The translations under genes were made by a program, and so were the position numbers. Positions 26,999-35,416 of a stretch of DNA of 64,000 nucleotides are shown here, piece by piece (positions within the stretch are counted from its first letter, which is position 1; every line of letters starts with the position of its first letter). The stretch covers positions 62,001 to 126,000 of the forward strand of contig NZ_FWPT01000011.1 in the NCBI RefSeq assembly GCF_900174585.1, read 5' to 3'. The notes under the pieces were generated by a model, which was not told where the DNA came from, did not search any database, and saw only the letters and a program-made list of their open reading frames with translations. Origin of the DNA: Parendozoicomonas haliclonae (lineage in GTDB: Bacteria; Pseudomonadota; Gammaproteobacteria; Pseudomonadales; Endozoicomonadaceae).

Positions 26999-27481
26999 TT
27001 GCGCTTTCCTATCAAAGAAATCGAGCAGGCTGATGATTCAGCCATCTGCAAGATTATTAAAAATGTCGGTGCGGAATTTGGCGCGGTTGGTGATGGTTTT
27101 GGGCCATCCGATGCTGAAGTTCTGGCTATGAGCCAGCACTACCATAAAAGCTCCAGAAGCGTGTACCTGGTTGCAAAGCTAAAGGACAAGATTGTCGGCG
27201 GCTGTGGCATTGCTCCATTTGACGACACCGGGACCGTATGCGAACTAAAAAAGCTGTTTCTTCTGCCAGAGAGTCGTGGCCTTGGTATTGGCCGTGAACT
27301 GACACAACAATGTCTCGCCTTTGCTGCCGAGGCAGGCTTCAAAGAGTGTTATCTCGACACTCTCCAGAATATGACAGCCGCCATAGCTCTTTATAAAAAG
27401 CTGGGATTTACACAACTCGATCAGCCTCTTCCGGGAACAGAACATAATGGCTGTGATGTATGGATGCTCAAAAGGCTATAG
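26999..27481 (+). CDS. GNAT-family N-acetyltransferase
   Basis: 160 residues from TTG at 26999, supported by AAGGAG seven bases upstream. The acetyl-CoA motif LKKLFLLPESRGLGIGRELTQQCL has the R-G-x-G-x-G loop (RGLGIG). Later LDTLQNMTAAIALYKKLGF is the usual motif B. Substrate unknown; the N-terminal part DSAICKIIKNVGAEFGAVGDGFG suggests a small-molecule or amino-acid substrate, not proven. Starts 31 bp after the second F-box gene, so may share its transcript. Confidence 0.88.
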   Translation: MRFPIKEIEQADDSAICKIIKNVGAEFGAVGDGFGPSDAEVLAMSQHYHKSSRSVYLVAKLKDKIVGGCGIAPFDDTGTVCELKKLFLLPESRGLGIGRELTQQCLAFAAEAGFKECYLDTLQNMTAAIALYKKLGFTQLDQPLPGTEHNGCDVWMLKRL

Positions 27482-27483
27482 AG

Positions 27484-27505
27484 CAAAGGGGTTATTGCCC
27501 CTTTG
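27484..27505. terminator. Bidirectional hairpin between convergent genes
   Basis: CAAAGGGG and CCCCTTTG form an 8-bp stem with loop TTATTG between the stops of the plus GNAT gene and the minus methyltransferase. The hairpin overlaps the last codons of the methyltransferase. Weak U-tracts on both sides. Confidence 0.55.
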
Positions 27506-28112
27506 AAGCGGCCCCCAGATAGGTAAAGCCTGCGATCTTTGGCAGTCTCTGCACATATTCTTCTTCAAGGCGTTCTATATCGAAGCCTGCACCTTTGATC
27601 ATCTGGATAATGTTTCTATCCAGATTGCAGCCACCAAACAGCCTTCTCCACACCGGGTTAATTTTTGTCTGCCAGTTACGAACCGATGTGTCCGGAGCAA
27701 GGCCATGCTCTACAAATAAAAACTGCCCTTCGGGCTTTAAGACCCGACGAATCTCAGACAGTGCTGACGACCAGTCACAAATTGTGCATAAGGTATAGGT
27801 AGAGAGAACTGTATCAACGCTGTTGTCTTGCAGCGGTATTTTCTCGGCGGGTTGACTCATCAGCTCGATCGCCATTACTGACCTTTTGATATTGCCCTGG
27901 GACTTTTTCAGCATCTCTTCGCAGGGCTCAAGGGCAATCACTGTATCGATATTATCAGGCTGATAGAAATCAAGATTGAGTCCAGTCCCAAAACCAATTT
28001 CAAGAACGCGGCCCTTGGCATGCTGCACCAGCTCACTGCGCTTTTTGTTGATCGATTTCCTGCTGCAGGCAAAGTTCAGTAATACCGGTAAAACGTATTT
28101 GTCATAGAGCAT
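27492..28112 (-). CDS. Class I SAM-dependent methyltransferase
   Basis: 206 residues. SAM-binding motif I VLEIGFGTGLNLDF, acidic motif II (VIALEPCEEML), motif III region DNSVDTVLSTYTLC and motif IV-like LKPEGQFLFVEHGL. The pattern EPCEEML and FVEHG is typical of small METTL7-like/UbiE-type enzymes. The substrate is unknown; the N-terminal YDKYVLPVLLNFAC suggests a membrane-associated or hydrophobic substrate. No operon partner is obvious. Confidence 0.85.
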   Translation of the reverse strand: MLYDKYVLPVLLNFACSRKSINKKRSELVQHAKGRVLEIGFGTGLNLDFYQPDNIDTVIALEPCEEMLKKSQGNIKRSVMAIELMSQPAEKIPLQDNSVDTVLSTYTLCTICDWSSALSEIRRVLKPEGQFLFVEHGLAPDTSVRNWQTKINPVWRRLFGGCNLDRNIIQMIKGAGFDIERLEEEYVQRLPKIAGFTYLGAASKGQ

Positions 28113-28201
28113 GGGCGAGTGTATCCGCTTTTATAATCGTTATAGGTAATCGGGATATGCAGAATAGTTCAGATTAGGCTCTGGCAGTCTGTTTCCCAAT
28201 A

Positions 28202-29074
28202 CTACCACCAGCAGCACTGCCCATCGGAAATAGCTCTGCCTAAAAACTCCAACAAAGTTTCATAAAGCCTGACGCGGTCATCGTCATTACTCATATCGCC
28301 ACTGTTTTCATAGATGTGTCGCAGAGCCGAAGCAAGACTCGAGGCACACCAGGAGTCATCAGCCAGCTCCAGAATTTTACCGGCCTGCCGGAAGGCACTA
28401 TTCACATCCGGGGTATAAAGATATGAGGAATGCCTTTGTGGATCGAACGGGCCCCCAGAGGTGAAATCAGCCAGTTTCAGCTCATCATCCTGGCCAATCA
28501 GAATATTGCCGTAATGCAGATCGCCATAAAGAATATGCACTGAACTTAACAGGCGCATGGCTGAAAACAATCCGATCAGATAACGCTTAACCTGACTTGT
28601 GGATAACTTTTCCTGACGCCCTGCCCTGATCTTAAGAGCCAGATCCTGCAGAGACATACGCGCCTTCTCCATAACAATGCCAGCGATCTGATCGTTGGAA
28701 TCTTCCGCATAGTAAACCGCTTTGATTGAGATGATATTCGGGTGGGTATGTATCTTTTTCCATATCTCAACTTCATGGCACAGAAGTTCAGAGTAATGGT
28801 TTCTGTGGCTCCCCCGATGCGGGAGTTTTAAGGCGTAATCCGTGCCGCGATAACCAACAGCAAGCACCTGACCGTGGGCACCTCTTCCGATAATTCCTTT
28901 TCGGGTAAACCCTGAGATAGTTGGGGGAGCATCAGAGGACTTACCATTAATCCAGACCTCGCCGGATTGCGCTGGAACTCTGCTCTGGTGGCAAACACTG
29001 GCAAAAGCCTGATTCAGGGATAAACACAACAGCAGAGGGGCTGCCCAATTGAATGCTTTATCCCTGAATTTCAT
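28202..29074 (-). CDS. Eukaryotic-like protein kinase with Sec signal peptide
   Basis: 290 residues. Signal peptide 1-25 (FNWAAPLLLCLSLNQAFA). Kinase motifs: GRGAHGQV (63-70), YALK (Lys83), Glu101, YGDLHYGN at 183-190 (Arg of HRD replaced by Gly, Asp kept), DFT in place of DFG (203-205). ATP and Mg-binding residues are thus present, so it may be active once exported. It is unusual for a bacterial kinase to be secreted whole rather than anchored with an extracellular sensor; this points to a target outside the cell. Cys residues at both ends (SVCHQ, CCWW) could form a disulfide. Confidence 0.75.
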   Translation of the reverse strand: MKFRDKAFNWAAPLLLCLSLNQAFASVCHQSRVPAQSGEVWINGKSSDAPPTISGFTRKGIIGRGAHGQVLAVGYRGTDYALKLPHRGSHRNHYSELLCHEVEIWKKIHTHPNIISIKAVYYAEDSNDQIAGIVMEKARMSLQDLALKIRAGRQEKLSTSQVKRYLIGLFSAMRLLSSVHILYGDLHYGNILIGQDDELKLADFTSGGPFDPQRHSSYLYTPDVNSAFRQAGKILELADDSWCASSLASALRHIYENSGDMSNDDDRVRLYETLLEFLGRAISDGQCCWW

Positions 29075-29160
29075 AACTCATCCCTGCTGCCCTTCTGAAA
29101 CAGCCCCCTAAACAGAACTTGGAGTATCTGTTAACGGATTAGTTCATTCATACAGGGGAA

Positions 29161-29192
29161 AGCGCTCCAAAGATGTGGAGCGCCTATTTTTT
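29161..29192. terminator. Hairpin terminator between the kinase and DUF1971 genes
   Basis: GCGCTCC and GGAGCGC form a 7-bp stem with an eight-base loop. On the plus strand it is followed by TATTTTTT. It lies just after the DUF1971 stop on the minus strand. Confidence 0.6.
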
Positions 29193-29196
29193 GGGA

Positions 29197-29544
29197 TTAC
29201 TCTTCAGCCTTGCGGGTATTCATCATTCGGCTGGCTTTCTGCTCAGGGTCGGACCAGAAATTAATATTAAATTGAGCATCGTCACTCAACTCAATACGGT
29301 GCCAGTATTGCGGCGGGCTGGTCGCGAACTGGCCGGCATTAATCACCACTTTGGCTTCCGGCTCTTCGGCCTGCTCATTGGCAAAGCCGTAATAGGTGAC
29401 CGTACCTTCCATTACACACAACTGACCAAATACGCCGGCAGCCGTGTTGTGATGAGTCAGCAGTGATGCCGGCACATTGTCTTTGGTAAAGAACGGGGTG
29501 GAACGTTGAATTGTCCAGTTTGCAGGAATACGAAGATGGCTCAT
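29197..29544 (-). CDS. DUF1971 cupin-like protein (TehB-associated type)
   Basis: 115 residues. The start HLRIPANWTIQRSTPFFTKDNVPASLL followed by HNTAAGVFGQLCVMEGTVTYYGF and the PQYWHRIEL segment fits the DUF1971 domain. In long TehB proteins the same domain is fused to a SAM methyltransferase; here it is separate, 23 bp after a methyltransferase gene on the same strand. The cupin-like fold suggests a small ligand. Tellurite resistance is possible but unproven. Confidence 0.75.
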   Translation of the reverse strand: MSHLRIPANWTIQRSTPFFTKDNVPASLLTHHNTAAGVFGQLCVMEGTVTYYGFANEQAEEPEAKVVINAGQFATSPPQYWHRIELSDDAQFNINFWSDPEQKASRMMNTRKAEE

Positions 29545-29567
29545 CGCAGACTCCTTTTTACTTATGT

Positions 29568-30143
29568 TCAGGCAGCCTGAGGCTTTCTGAATTGCAGAAT
29601 GTAATGATCCGGGCAGCCTTCCATATCCATACTTTCAATCACAAAGCCTGCCAGAGCAGCTTCTTCCATAGCCTGCTGAGGAGAAACCCGCGCATTACTG
29701 CCACGGAAGTCTACAAACACTACGCGTGTCTTATGACTCACCTGTTCAAACAGGTTCACCAGAAACGTATCCCGCTCCTTGATAAAACGGTACACATTCG
29801 CCAGAAACACCACGTCCAGCTTCTCAGGCAAACAAGGATTGTCAGGCAGGCTCAGCCCGGTTTTGATATTGCTGCGCTGCTCCTGCTCAAAGCGATTATC
29901 CATATAGCTCACCATATTTGGCTCAGCATCCAGGGCATAAACAAAGCCCTCCGGCACCAGATCGGAGAACTGGCTGGCAAAGTAGCCGGTACCGGCGCCC
30001 ACATCGGCAATCCGCATATTGGGCTGCAGATCGAGCGTTTTGAGGATATGCGAGGTCCGTTGCCACTCTTCACGATTGGCTGAGTCGAAGATCTCGCTCA
30101 GACGCTCGGCTTCGGAAAAACTGATGGGCTTTGGCTGGGTCAT
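29568..30143 (-). CDS. SAM-dependent methyltransferase upstream of DUF1971 gene
   Basis: 191 residues. Motif I IADVGAGTGYFASQF, ALDAEPNMVSYM, FLANVYRFI and VVFVDFRG fit class I methyltransferases of the UbiE/COQ5-like group. It leads a two-gene unit with the DUF1971 gene. It resembles the methyltransferase half of TehB in position but not strongly in sequence. Substrate unknown. Confidence 0.85.
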   Translation of the reverse strand: MTQPKPISFSEAERLSEIFDSANREEWQRTSHILKTLDLQPNMRIADVGAGTGYFASQFSDLVPEGFVYALDAEPNMVSYMDNRFEQEQRSNIKTGLSLPDNPCLPEKLDVVFLANVYRFIKERDTFLVNLFEQVSHKTRVVFVDFRGSNARVSPQQAMEEAALAGFVIESMDMEGCPDHYILQFRKPQAA

Positions 30144-30264
30144 TTCGGACTCTCTGCACTAACGATGAAAGCAGGAACAACATAAGATTCATTTCTCATG
30201 AATCTTTAAGATGCATCCTAAATACATCTTTTGGCGATGTCCATAAGTGTCTATGCCACAGTAA

Positions 30265-30286
30265 AAAGGAGCCTCGCGGCTCCTTT
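30265..30286 (-). terminator. Rho-independent terminator after the NlpE-like gene
   Basis: AAAGGAGCC and GGCTCCTTT form a 9-bp stem with loop TCGC, with an A-run at 30263-30267 (U-tract on the minus strand). Confidence 0.75.
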
Positions 30287-30287
30287 A

Positions 30288-30704
30288 TTAGATTTTCTTC
30301 AACACATAATGATTCGCTAACGAACCTACAACTCTGTTACCCGCCTGATCCAGCCGGAAGAGCTGGCCTTCCCCGACCATATACTGTTCGCCATTGGACA
30401 GAACAATATCCCGGCCATTCACTTTCCACGTAAAGCGACCTTCATTGATATAGCGGGCATTTGGCTTACCCACATATTCCGTGATCTCAATATAGGTTCC
30501 ATCTGGCTTAAGGGTGATTGTTGTTTGAATACCGCTGCAGTCTGCGCAGGGCAAGAGGCCACTGTACGTTCCATCCCAGCTTACGGATGCACGTGCGGTG
30601 TCGCCCAAACCGGGAGGCACGCTGAGTGAGTTAGTGTCCTGATTAAATGAGGAACATCCGGCAACAGATAGTACGGATACGAGCAATGCGGCGTACATTT
30701 TCAT
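30288..30704 (-). CDS. NlpE-like lipoprotein
   Basis: 138 residues with a lipoprotein signal (LLVSVLSVAGC, acylated Cys17). The mature part has the NlpE N-terminal domain motif DGTYSGLLPCADCSGIQTTI with its CxxC. NlpE senses surface contact and lipoprotein sorting defects through Cpx; this protein has only the N-terminal domain and ends after GSLANHYVLKKI, so the C-terminal OB domain of E. coli NlpE is missing. It has its own terminator just after the stop. Confidence 0.85.
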   Translation of the reverse strand: MKMYAALLVSVLSVAGCSSFNQDTNSLSVPPGLGDTARASVSWDGTYSGLLPCADCSGIQTTITLKPDGTYIEITEYVGKPNARYINEGRFTWKVNGRDIVLSNGEQYMVGEGQLFRLDQAGNRVVGSLANHYVLKKI

Positions 30705-30764
30705 AACGATAAACCCTGCCTCAAACGAAATCGCTTCTCTGGGTAGGAGACAGGGTAATCGTAA

Positions 30765-31166
30765 TCAATCTTTACTGCTCTTGTTTTCCTGCGGCTGATC
30801 CTGGGTTCCAGGCGCCTGCTCATTCGACTGCTGGCTTACAGATCTGAACAGAGGTGGAAGGACCAGAGATCCTGGTGGAGGTGTTGTTGGCGTAGTCGCA
30901 GGCGACATAACCAGACCGCTATCTTTGCCATCATTGGAGTGGTTGGAGATCTGACGCATCAGAATATCCAGCTTCGGGCGGGTATTTTCCGGCCCACTGG
31001 GAGAGTCTGTTTGAACACGGTTATCATCAGAAGCCGCAACGGCTGTTACCAGCTGCCCCATCGGAGTCTGTCCGCTCTGGGTCTTACCAGTATCGGCCGT
31101 ACTGCCGGTTATCCCCTGTGAAACCGCTCCGGTGGATCGGGTGTCACCTTTTAATTGTTGCGCCAT
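30765..31166 (-). CDS. Low-complexity protein, uncertain gene
   Basis: 133 residues, rich in Ser, Thr, Gln, Pro and Asp with no hydrophobic core, so probably disordered. A short amphipathic stretch (PKLDILMRQISNHS) is the only ordered-looking part. Its frame is open and no overlapping gene explains it. Nothing recognised; could be a real disordered protein or a chance frame. Confidence 0.45.
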   Translation of the reverse strand: MAQQLKGDTRSTGAVSQGITGSTADTGKTQSGQTPMGQLVTAVAASDDNRVQTDSPSGPENTRPKLDILMRQISNHSNDGKDSGLVMSPATTPTTPPPGSLVLPPLFRSVSQQSNEQAPGTQDQPQENKSSKD

Positions 31167-31271
31167 TGTTCTGCCCTCACTCAGACCATTGTTATCCTGA
31201 ATAAGAGCAGACTCTAAACCGGGTTTATTGTTTTCTGATTGCCACTTCTACTGGCAGGTTTGTTATCCGCA

Positions 31272-31934
31272 TCAAACGGTGCGGGCACACCAGACGATAC
31301 GACCAACCACAGGATTCTGTTCCAGCTGATGCTGATGAATCACCCAGCTTGGGTAGGCAGAATTATCACTGGTGACCTGCAAGGCATTGTCTTTCAGAGG
31401 CTTTAGTCGCTTAGCCATCAGACCATCTTCGGTGTGGATAAGATACAGCCCTTCGCCGGAAACCAGCTTGCGAGAGATATCCACAAGAACCCGGTCGCCA
31501 TGAAACAGTGTGGGCTCCATACTCTCGCCCTGAATACTGACGAATGCCAGATGCTCACCGGAAACACCCAACTGAGAGGAAAGAAAGCTGCGGGTAAAGG
31601 CAAAGTAATCACTGATATCTTCAGCCTGAACCTCAGCCCCCATCCCGGCACTAGCCTGCACATCAAACATGGGTGCATAAACCAGTTCTTTGTCCTGGGC
31701 GATACCCGCAGGCTGGCCGCTGCTGCTCTGCTCTCCGGTCAGCAGCCAGTTCAGATCAACCCGGTAGTTATCATAGAGCGATTCCAGATAAGCCATGGAT
31801 GGCCGACTAATGCCCCGGCAGATTTTATAAATATGAGAGGCGGATTTACCCGTGAGTTCGGCAAACTGTTTACGGTTTCCCTGTGCTAGCTGATCTATAA
31901 CAAGCTGAAAACGGCGGGCAAAAGCGTTGGACAT
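31272..31934 (-). CDS. XRE/S24 CI-like repressor (self-cleaving type)
   Basis: 220 residues. N-terminal helix-turn-helix (RKQFAELTGKSASHIYKICRG, about 20-42), then a LexA/CI-type peptidase: SIQGESMEPTLFHGDRVLVD with catalytic Ser and GLMAKRLK with the Lys. The candidate Ala-Gly cleavage bond is in QASAGMG. Such repressors cleave themselves on RecA activation. No prophage genes surround it. A perfect palindrome with a TATAAT at its centre lies 28 bp upstream, indicating autoregulation. Confidence 0.88.
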   Translation of the reverse strand: MSNAFARRFQLVIDQLAQGNRKQFAELTGKSASHIYKICRGISRPSMAYLESLYDNYRVDLNWLLTGEQSSSGQPAGIAQDKELVYAPMFDVQASAGMGAEVQAEDISDYFAFTRSFLSSQLGVSGEHLAFVSIQGESMEPTLFHGDRVLVDISRKLVSGEGLYLIHTEDGLMAKRLKPLKDNALQVTSDNSAYPSWVIHQHQLEQNPVVGRIVWCARTV

Positions 31935-31961
31935 CGACTTCTCTGGGTGACGGATTAAAAG

Positions 31962-31986
31962 CTGCGGTCATTATACCTGACCGCAG
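31962..31986 (-). promoter_or_regulatory. Promoter and operator of the S24 repressor
   Basis: CTGCGGTCA and TGACCGCAG form perfect 9-bp arms around seven bases. Read on the minus strand, the centre contains TATAAT at 31975-31970, so repressor binding would cover the -10 box of its own gene (start codon at 31934). The same palindrome lies 8 bp beyond the end of the preceding gene and could also act as its terminator (CTTTTAAT follows). Confidence 0.65.
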
Positions 31987-31993
31987 TCGTTAT

Positions 31994-33115
31994 TTATTCC
32001 CTATCCCGAACCTTCCTGACTTGAGACCGATATAGCTGAGGTGCCAGCACGGAGCTGCAATCCCGCATATTTGGCTGATGCATAACACTCCAGGGCTGAA
32101 GACCTGAAGCCATAAACAGAATATTCAAGACCATGATCGATGTACGACTATTGCCCGCAGAAAAAGGATGGGCAATAAGAAGAGTTCGGGCCAGATAGTA
32201 AAGCCTCTGTTCTCTTTGCTCGGCACTTGGCCAGCTACTGAACTGGGTCTGATTAAATGCATCTAACAGCGGTAACATAACGCTATCCAGATCCCGGCTG
32301 TACAAACCATAGAGCCGGTAATGAACATTCAGCAGAAGATCTCCAACCTCAAGCGTACGCATGGATTGTGGTGAAAATTGCATCATACTGCCAACCATGT
32401 AATAGATCGCCGCGCTTAAATTGAAGAAGTCATAAGCCTGACCATCCATAAAGTGCTGGTCAAAAGCCATATCCTCATCCATGAGAAAAGGCTGGTATGC
32501 TTCTGAACCGCAGGCTTGAACATCCCTCTTCATTGCTCTGTAAACATCATTATCCGTCTGCTCTGCGGCTTCCATCTTTTTCAGCTGAGTAAGTTGGTTT
32601 TGGTAAGCGTTACAGTCCGGAGCCAGAAACATTTCTACATCAGTCAGTCCGTGAAAGTGTTCGGCTATAGTCTTTATCTCGGTAAAGTTCGCCTCATCGC
32701 CTTCACGGAAGGCTATGCCTAGAGATATCTCACTATCATTCTTTAAATCCCCCCGATAGTGACTCTGTTTTTTTCCAAGCATGGACATATTGATCTGCTT
32801 GATAAAATCCATATCAAACAGCGGCAGCTCAGAATCAGAGATCATCCTTTGAAAACGGCTGCGAACCAGCCTAAGGGTTTTAACACAGTTCTGCGCCCGC
32901 TCCAGATAGTGATCAGTATCGTTCCCCAAAAAACAAAGTCTGGTCAGATAATCAACTTGATCACGCGCTAATTCATTATCAAGAATTTGAAGCGCTCTGG
33001 CCGGGTCGCGAGAACTACTAACAGCCTGGTCAGCAATACTGTCATCAGCCTGCGTAACGCTGATCGACAGGGTAATTAAAAGAAGAAATAGGGAAAGGAA
33101 CACTTTCATGGACAC
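31994..33115 (-). CDS. Secreted Fic-like protein with degenerate motif
   Basis: 373 residues with a Sec signal peptide (MKVFLSLFLLLITLSISVTQA, mature from about residue 24). Near the C-terminus a Fic-like motif reads HPFSAGNSRTS (H316 on); the canonical form is HPFxxGNGRxxR. His is kept, the acidic residue is Ala and the third Gly is Ser, so AMP transfer is doubtful. It is preceded by helices and followed by MVLNILFMASGLQPWSVM, which fits the Fic core. No inhibitory-helix motif was seen. Fic proteins are common in bacterial effectors that modify host GTPases; here export and host targeting are inference. Confidence 0.62.
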   Translation of the reverse strand: MSMKVFLSLFLLLITLSISVTQADDSIADQAVSSSRDPARALQILDNELARDQVDYLTRLCFLGNDTDHYLERAQNCVKTLRLVRSRFQRMISDSELPLFDMDFIKQINMSMLGKKQSHYRGDLKNDSEISLGIAFREGDEANFTEIKTIAEHFHGLTDVEMFLAPDCNAYQNQLTQLKKMEAAEQTDNDVYRAMKRDVQACGSEAYQPFLMDEDMAFDQHFMDGQAYDFFNLSAAIYYMVGSMMQFSPQSMRTLEVGDLLLNVHYRLYGLYSRDLDSVMLPLLDAFNQTQFSSWPSAEQREQRLYYLARTLLIAHPFSAGNSRTSIMVLNILFMASGLQPWSVMHQPNMRDCSSVLAPQLYRSQVRKVRDRE

Positions 33116-33177
33116 GCCCTCCTTGTGTTATCCACATCTATGGCGTGCCCTTTGACAATATCTTTGATTTCTAGTTC

Positions 33178-33939
33178 TTAACCACGCACCACCTGGAAAT
33201 TGCTCCAGGCCTGTTGCTCGGCCATCACCTCAATAGTGTTGATATTGATATGGGGCGGCTGAGTCGCAATCCAGTAAATAATGTCAGCGATATCTTCAGC
33301 CTTCATGGCCTTCACACCTTCATAGACCTTGTCGGCAGCCTGCTGATCACCGCCAAAACGCACCAGACTGAACTCTGTTTCGCACATGCCCGGTTCAAGG
33401 CTGGTCACACGAACACCTTTACCGGCCAGATCACAACGCAGGTTTTTTGAGAACTGGGATACAAAGGCTTTGCTGGCACCATAAACATGGCTGCCCGGAT
33501 AAGGCCAGTTAGCGGCAACAGAAGACAGGTTCACGATAGTCGCCGGCGCGCTCTGCATGAGTTTTGGCAGAATGGCATGGGTGACATTCACCAGACCGGT
33601 GACGTTAGTATCAATCATGGTCTGCCAGTCTTCATGCTTGGCTTCATAGGCTGGCTCACGCCCCAGTGCCAAACCCGCATTGTTCACCAGCAGATTGATA
33701 TGACGGGTAAAGCTGCCCACCTTTTCCGCCATCTCTTTTACAGCTTCGTTATCCCGAACATCCAATACACAGACAAAGACCCGAACCTGACCTTCCAGTT
33801 CCTTGGCAAGCTTCTGCAGACGCTCTTCACGGCGGCCGGTAATAATCAGATCCCAGCCTTCACTGGCAAGCTTTCTGGCACTGGCCAGACCAAATCCGGA
33901 TGTCGCACCGGTAATCAGCGCACATTTATCCTTGCTCAT
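33178..33939 (-). CDS. SDR-family NADP-dependent oxidoreductase, YdfG-like
   Basis: 253 residues. TGATSGFG cofactor motif, NNAGLALG, catalytic Ser in NLSSVAANWPYPGSHVYGASKAF with YxxxK, and SLEPGMCETEF. This is the pattern of the YdfG 3-hydroxy acid dehydrogenase group. Probably reduces or oxidises 3-hydroxy acids such as allothreonine or malonic semialdehyde. The gap to the MFS gene upstream is 40 bp, so the two may share a transcript. Confidence 0.9.
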   Translation of the reverse strand: MSKDKCALITGATSGFGLASARKLASEGWDLIITGRREERLQKLAKELEGQVRVFVCVLDVRDNEAVKEMAEKVGSFTRHINLLVNNAGLALGREPAYEAKHEDWQTMIDTNVTGLVNVTHAILPKLMQSAPATIVNLSSVAANWPYPGSHVYGASKAFVSQFSKNLRCDLAGKGVRVTSLEPGMCETEFSLVRFGGDQQAADKVYEGVKAMKAEDIADIIYWIATQPPHININTIEVMAEQQAWSNFQVVRG

Positions 33940-33979
33940 AATCCGCTCCTGTTAAGGTATGTCTGAAAATTAGTCGTAG

Positions 33980-35230
33980 CTATGAAGCTTTGCGCAGAGG
34001 CTCCTCATCGGATACCAGCTCCGCACCGTAACCTGCATCACTGCCACGGGTCAGCACACGCAGCGCAATAATCCCGGCAATGGCACAGCCAAGCATAGTG
34101 ACAGCCATCGGCATCAAACGAAGATCCGGGAAAAAGTTCTCATGTATCAGTGCCCAGACCACACCGGCAACAGCACCCAGGGTAAATTCCGTCACACCCA
34201 GCACGGCATTGGCACTGCCGCTGACATCTGGAAAATAGTTCAGGCAGCAGGAAACACTGTTCGCGCCAATCAACCCCAACGAGGCAATAAAGCCCATACT
34301 GCAGGCCAGCACCATAAACATACCGGCATCAAACCAGGCCGCTACGATCATGGCGATACCAAAGACCAACTGAATCATCTGTCCGGTTTTCAGCAGCGTC
34401 TTAGAATCAAAACGATCCAGTAAACGGATATTGATTCGGTTCACTACCATCAATAGCAGAACATTGGCCCCAAACAGGAACGGGAAGGTGGAGTTATCCA
34501 CTCCAAAGTGTTCCATAAAAATAAACGGCGCTGAGGTAATAAAGGTAAATAGCCCGCCAAAGGTGAAGGAGATCGCCATCACATAACCCATGGCGTGGCG
34601 ATGACTGATTACCCGCTTGTAGATTTTCAGAGCACTTTCATTGGATGTGCTTTCACTCTTCTTACGGCTCTCCGGGACCTTGACCAAAAAGATCACCAGC
34701 ACAAACAGAGCATAGCCCGCGAGAATAAAGAAGATGGTACGCCAGCCAAACATCTCAACGGTTAACGCACCAAGCATCGGTGCCAGCAGTGGAGCCAGCA
34801 TCATTACCAGAGAGATCGTCGAGAGCACCCGAGCTACGTCTGATCCGGAGAACAGATCCCGCACCATGGCTGATGAGTTCACAATAGCGATGCCGCCACC
34901 AAAGGCCTGAATCGCACGCAGAATCAGAAGGTTGTCCAGTGTCTCAACCGCCGTGAGCGCAAGACTGGTCAGGATAAAAATACTCAGCCCAAGTCCAATA
35001 ACCGGTTTGCGTCCAAACTTGTCCGACAGTGGTCCACCAAATAGTTGTCCGATGGCAAAACCAAACAGAAAGGTACTGATCGAAAGTTCAACTTCATGAA
35101 TCGGTGTCTGCAGATCCTGAGCCATTATCTGAATGGCTGGCAGATACATATCGATAGCCATAGGTGCGACCGCTACCAGCATGGCCAGCATTAAGGTAAG
35201 CAGCGGGAAAGCCAGTTGTTTATTGTTCAC
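33980..35230 (-). CDS. MFS drug-resistance transporter, Bcr/CflA family
   Basis: 416 residues from a GTG at 35230, the most likely start (an upstream TTG would add 20 polar residues). Twelve membrane helices in two halves; the first half has MAIDMYLPAIQIMAQDL and FGFAIGQLFGGPLSDKFGRKPVIG, the typical Bcr/CflA signatures. Proton-coupled export of small drugs or dipeptides is the family role. Next gene downstream is the SDR. Confidence 0.9.
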   Translation of the reverse strand: MNNKQLAFPLLTLMLAMLVAVAPMAIDMYLPAIQIMAQDLQTPIHEVELSISTFLFGFAIGQLFGGPLSDKFGRKPVIGLGLSIFILTSLALTAVETLDNLLILRAIQAFGGGIAIVNSSAMVRDLFSGSDVARVLSTISLVMMLAPLLAPMLGALTVEMFGWRTIFFILAGYALFVLVIFLVKVPESRKKSESTSNESALKIYKRVISHRHAMGYVMAISFTFGGLFTFITSAPFIFMEHFGVDNSTFPFLFGANVLLLMVVNRINIRLLDRFDSKTLLKTGQMIQLVFGIAMIVAAWFDAGMFMVLACSMGFIASLGLIGANSVSCCLNYFPDVSGSANAVLGVTEFTLGAVAGVVWALIHENFFPDLRLMPMAVTMLGCAIAGIIALRVLTRGSDAGYGAELVSDEEPLRKAS

Positions 35231-35416
35231 TGTTATTCTACTTCTTCTGTGATGGTGGCTATTCTGCCTGTCGGCAAGGCTGTTGAGCAAACCCTAATCG
35301 GTTCACATCACAATGACCCAACGCCTTCAATCCTGTGGCAAACCTGCTACAGTGCCGGATAATTTCAGGCAGTATGCTTGGCATGACAATAATAATCACA
35401 ACTCCAGAGGCTGTTC

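Noticed and set aside
29511-30083. Plus-strand frame of 190 codons
   Set aside because: Antisense to the methyltransferase with clear SAM motifs.
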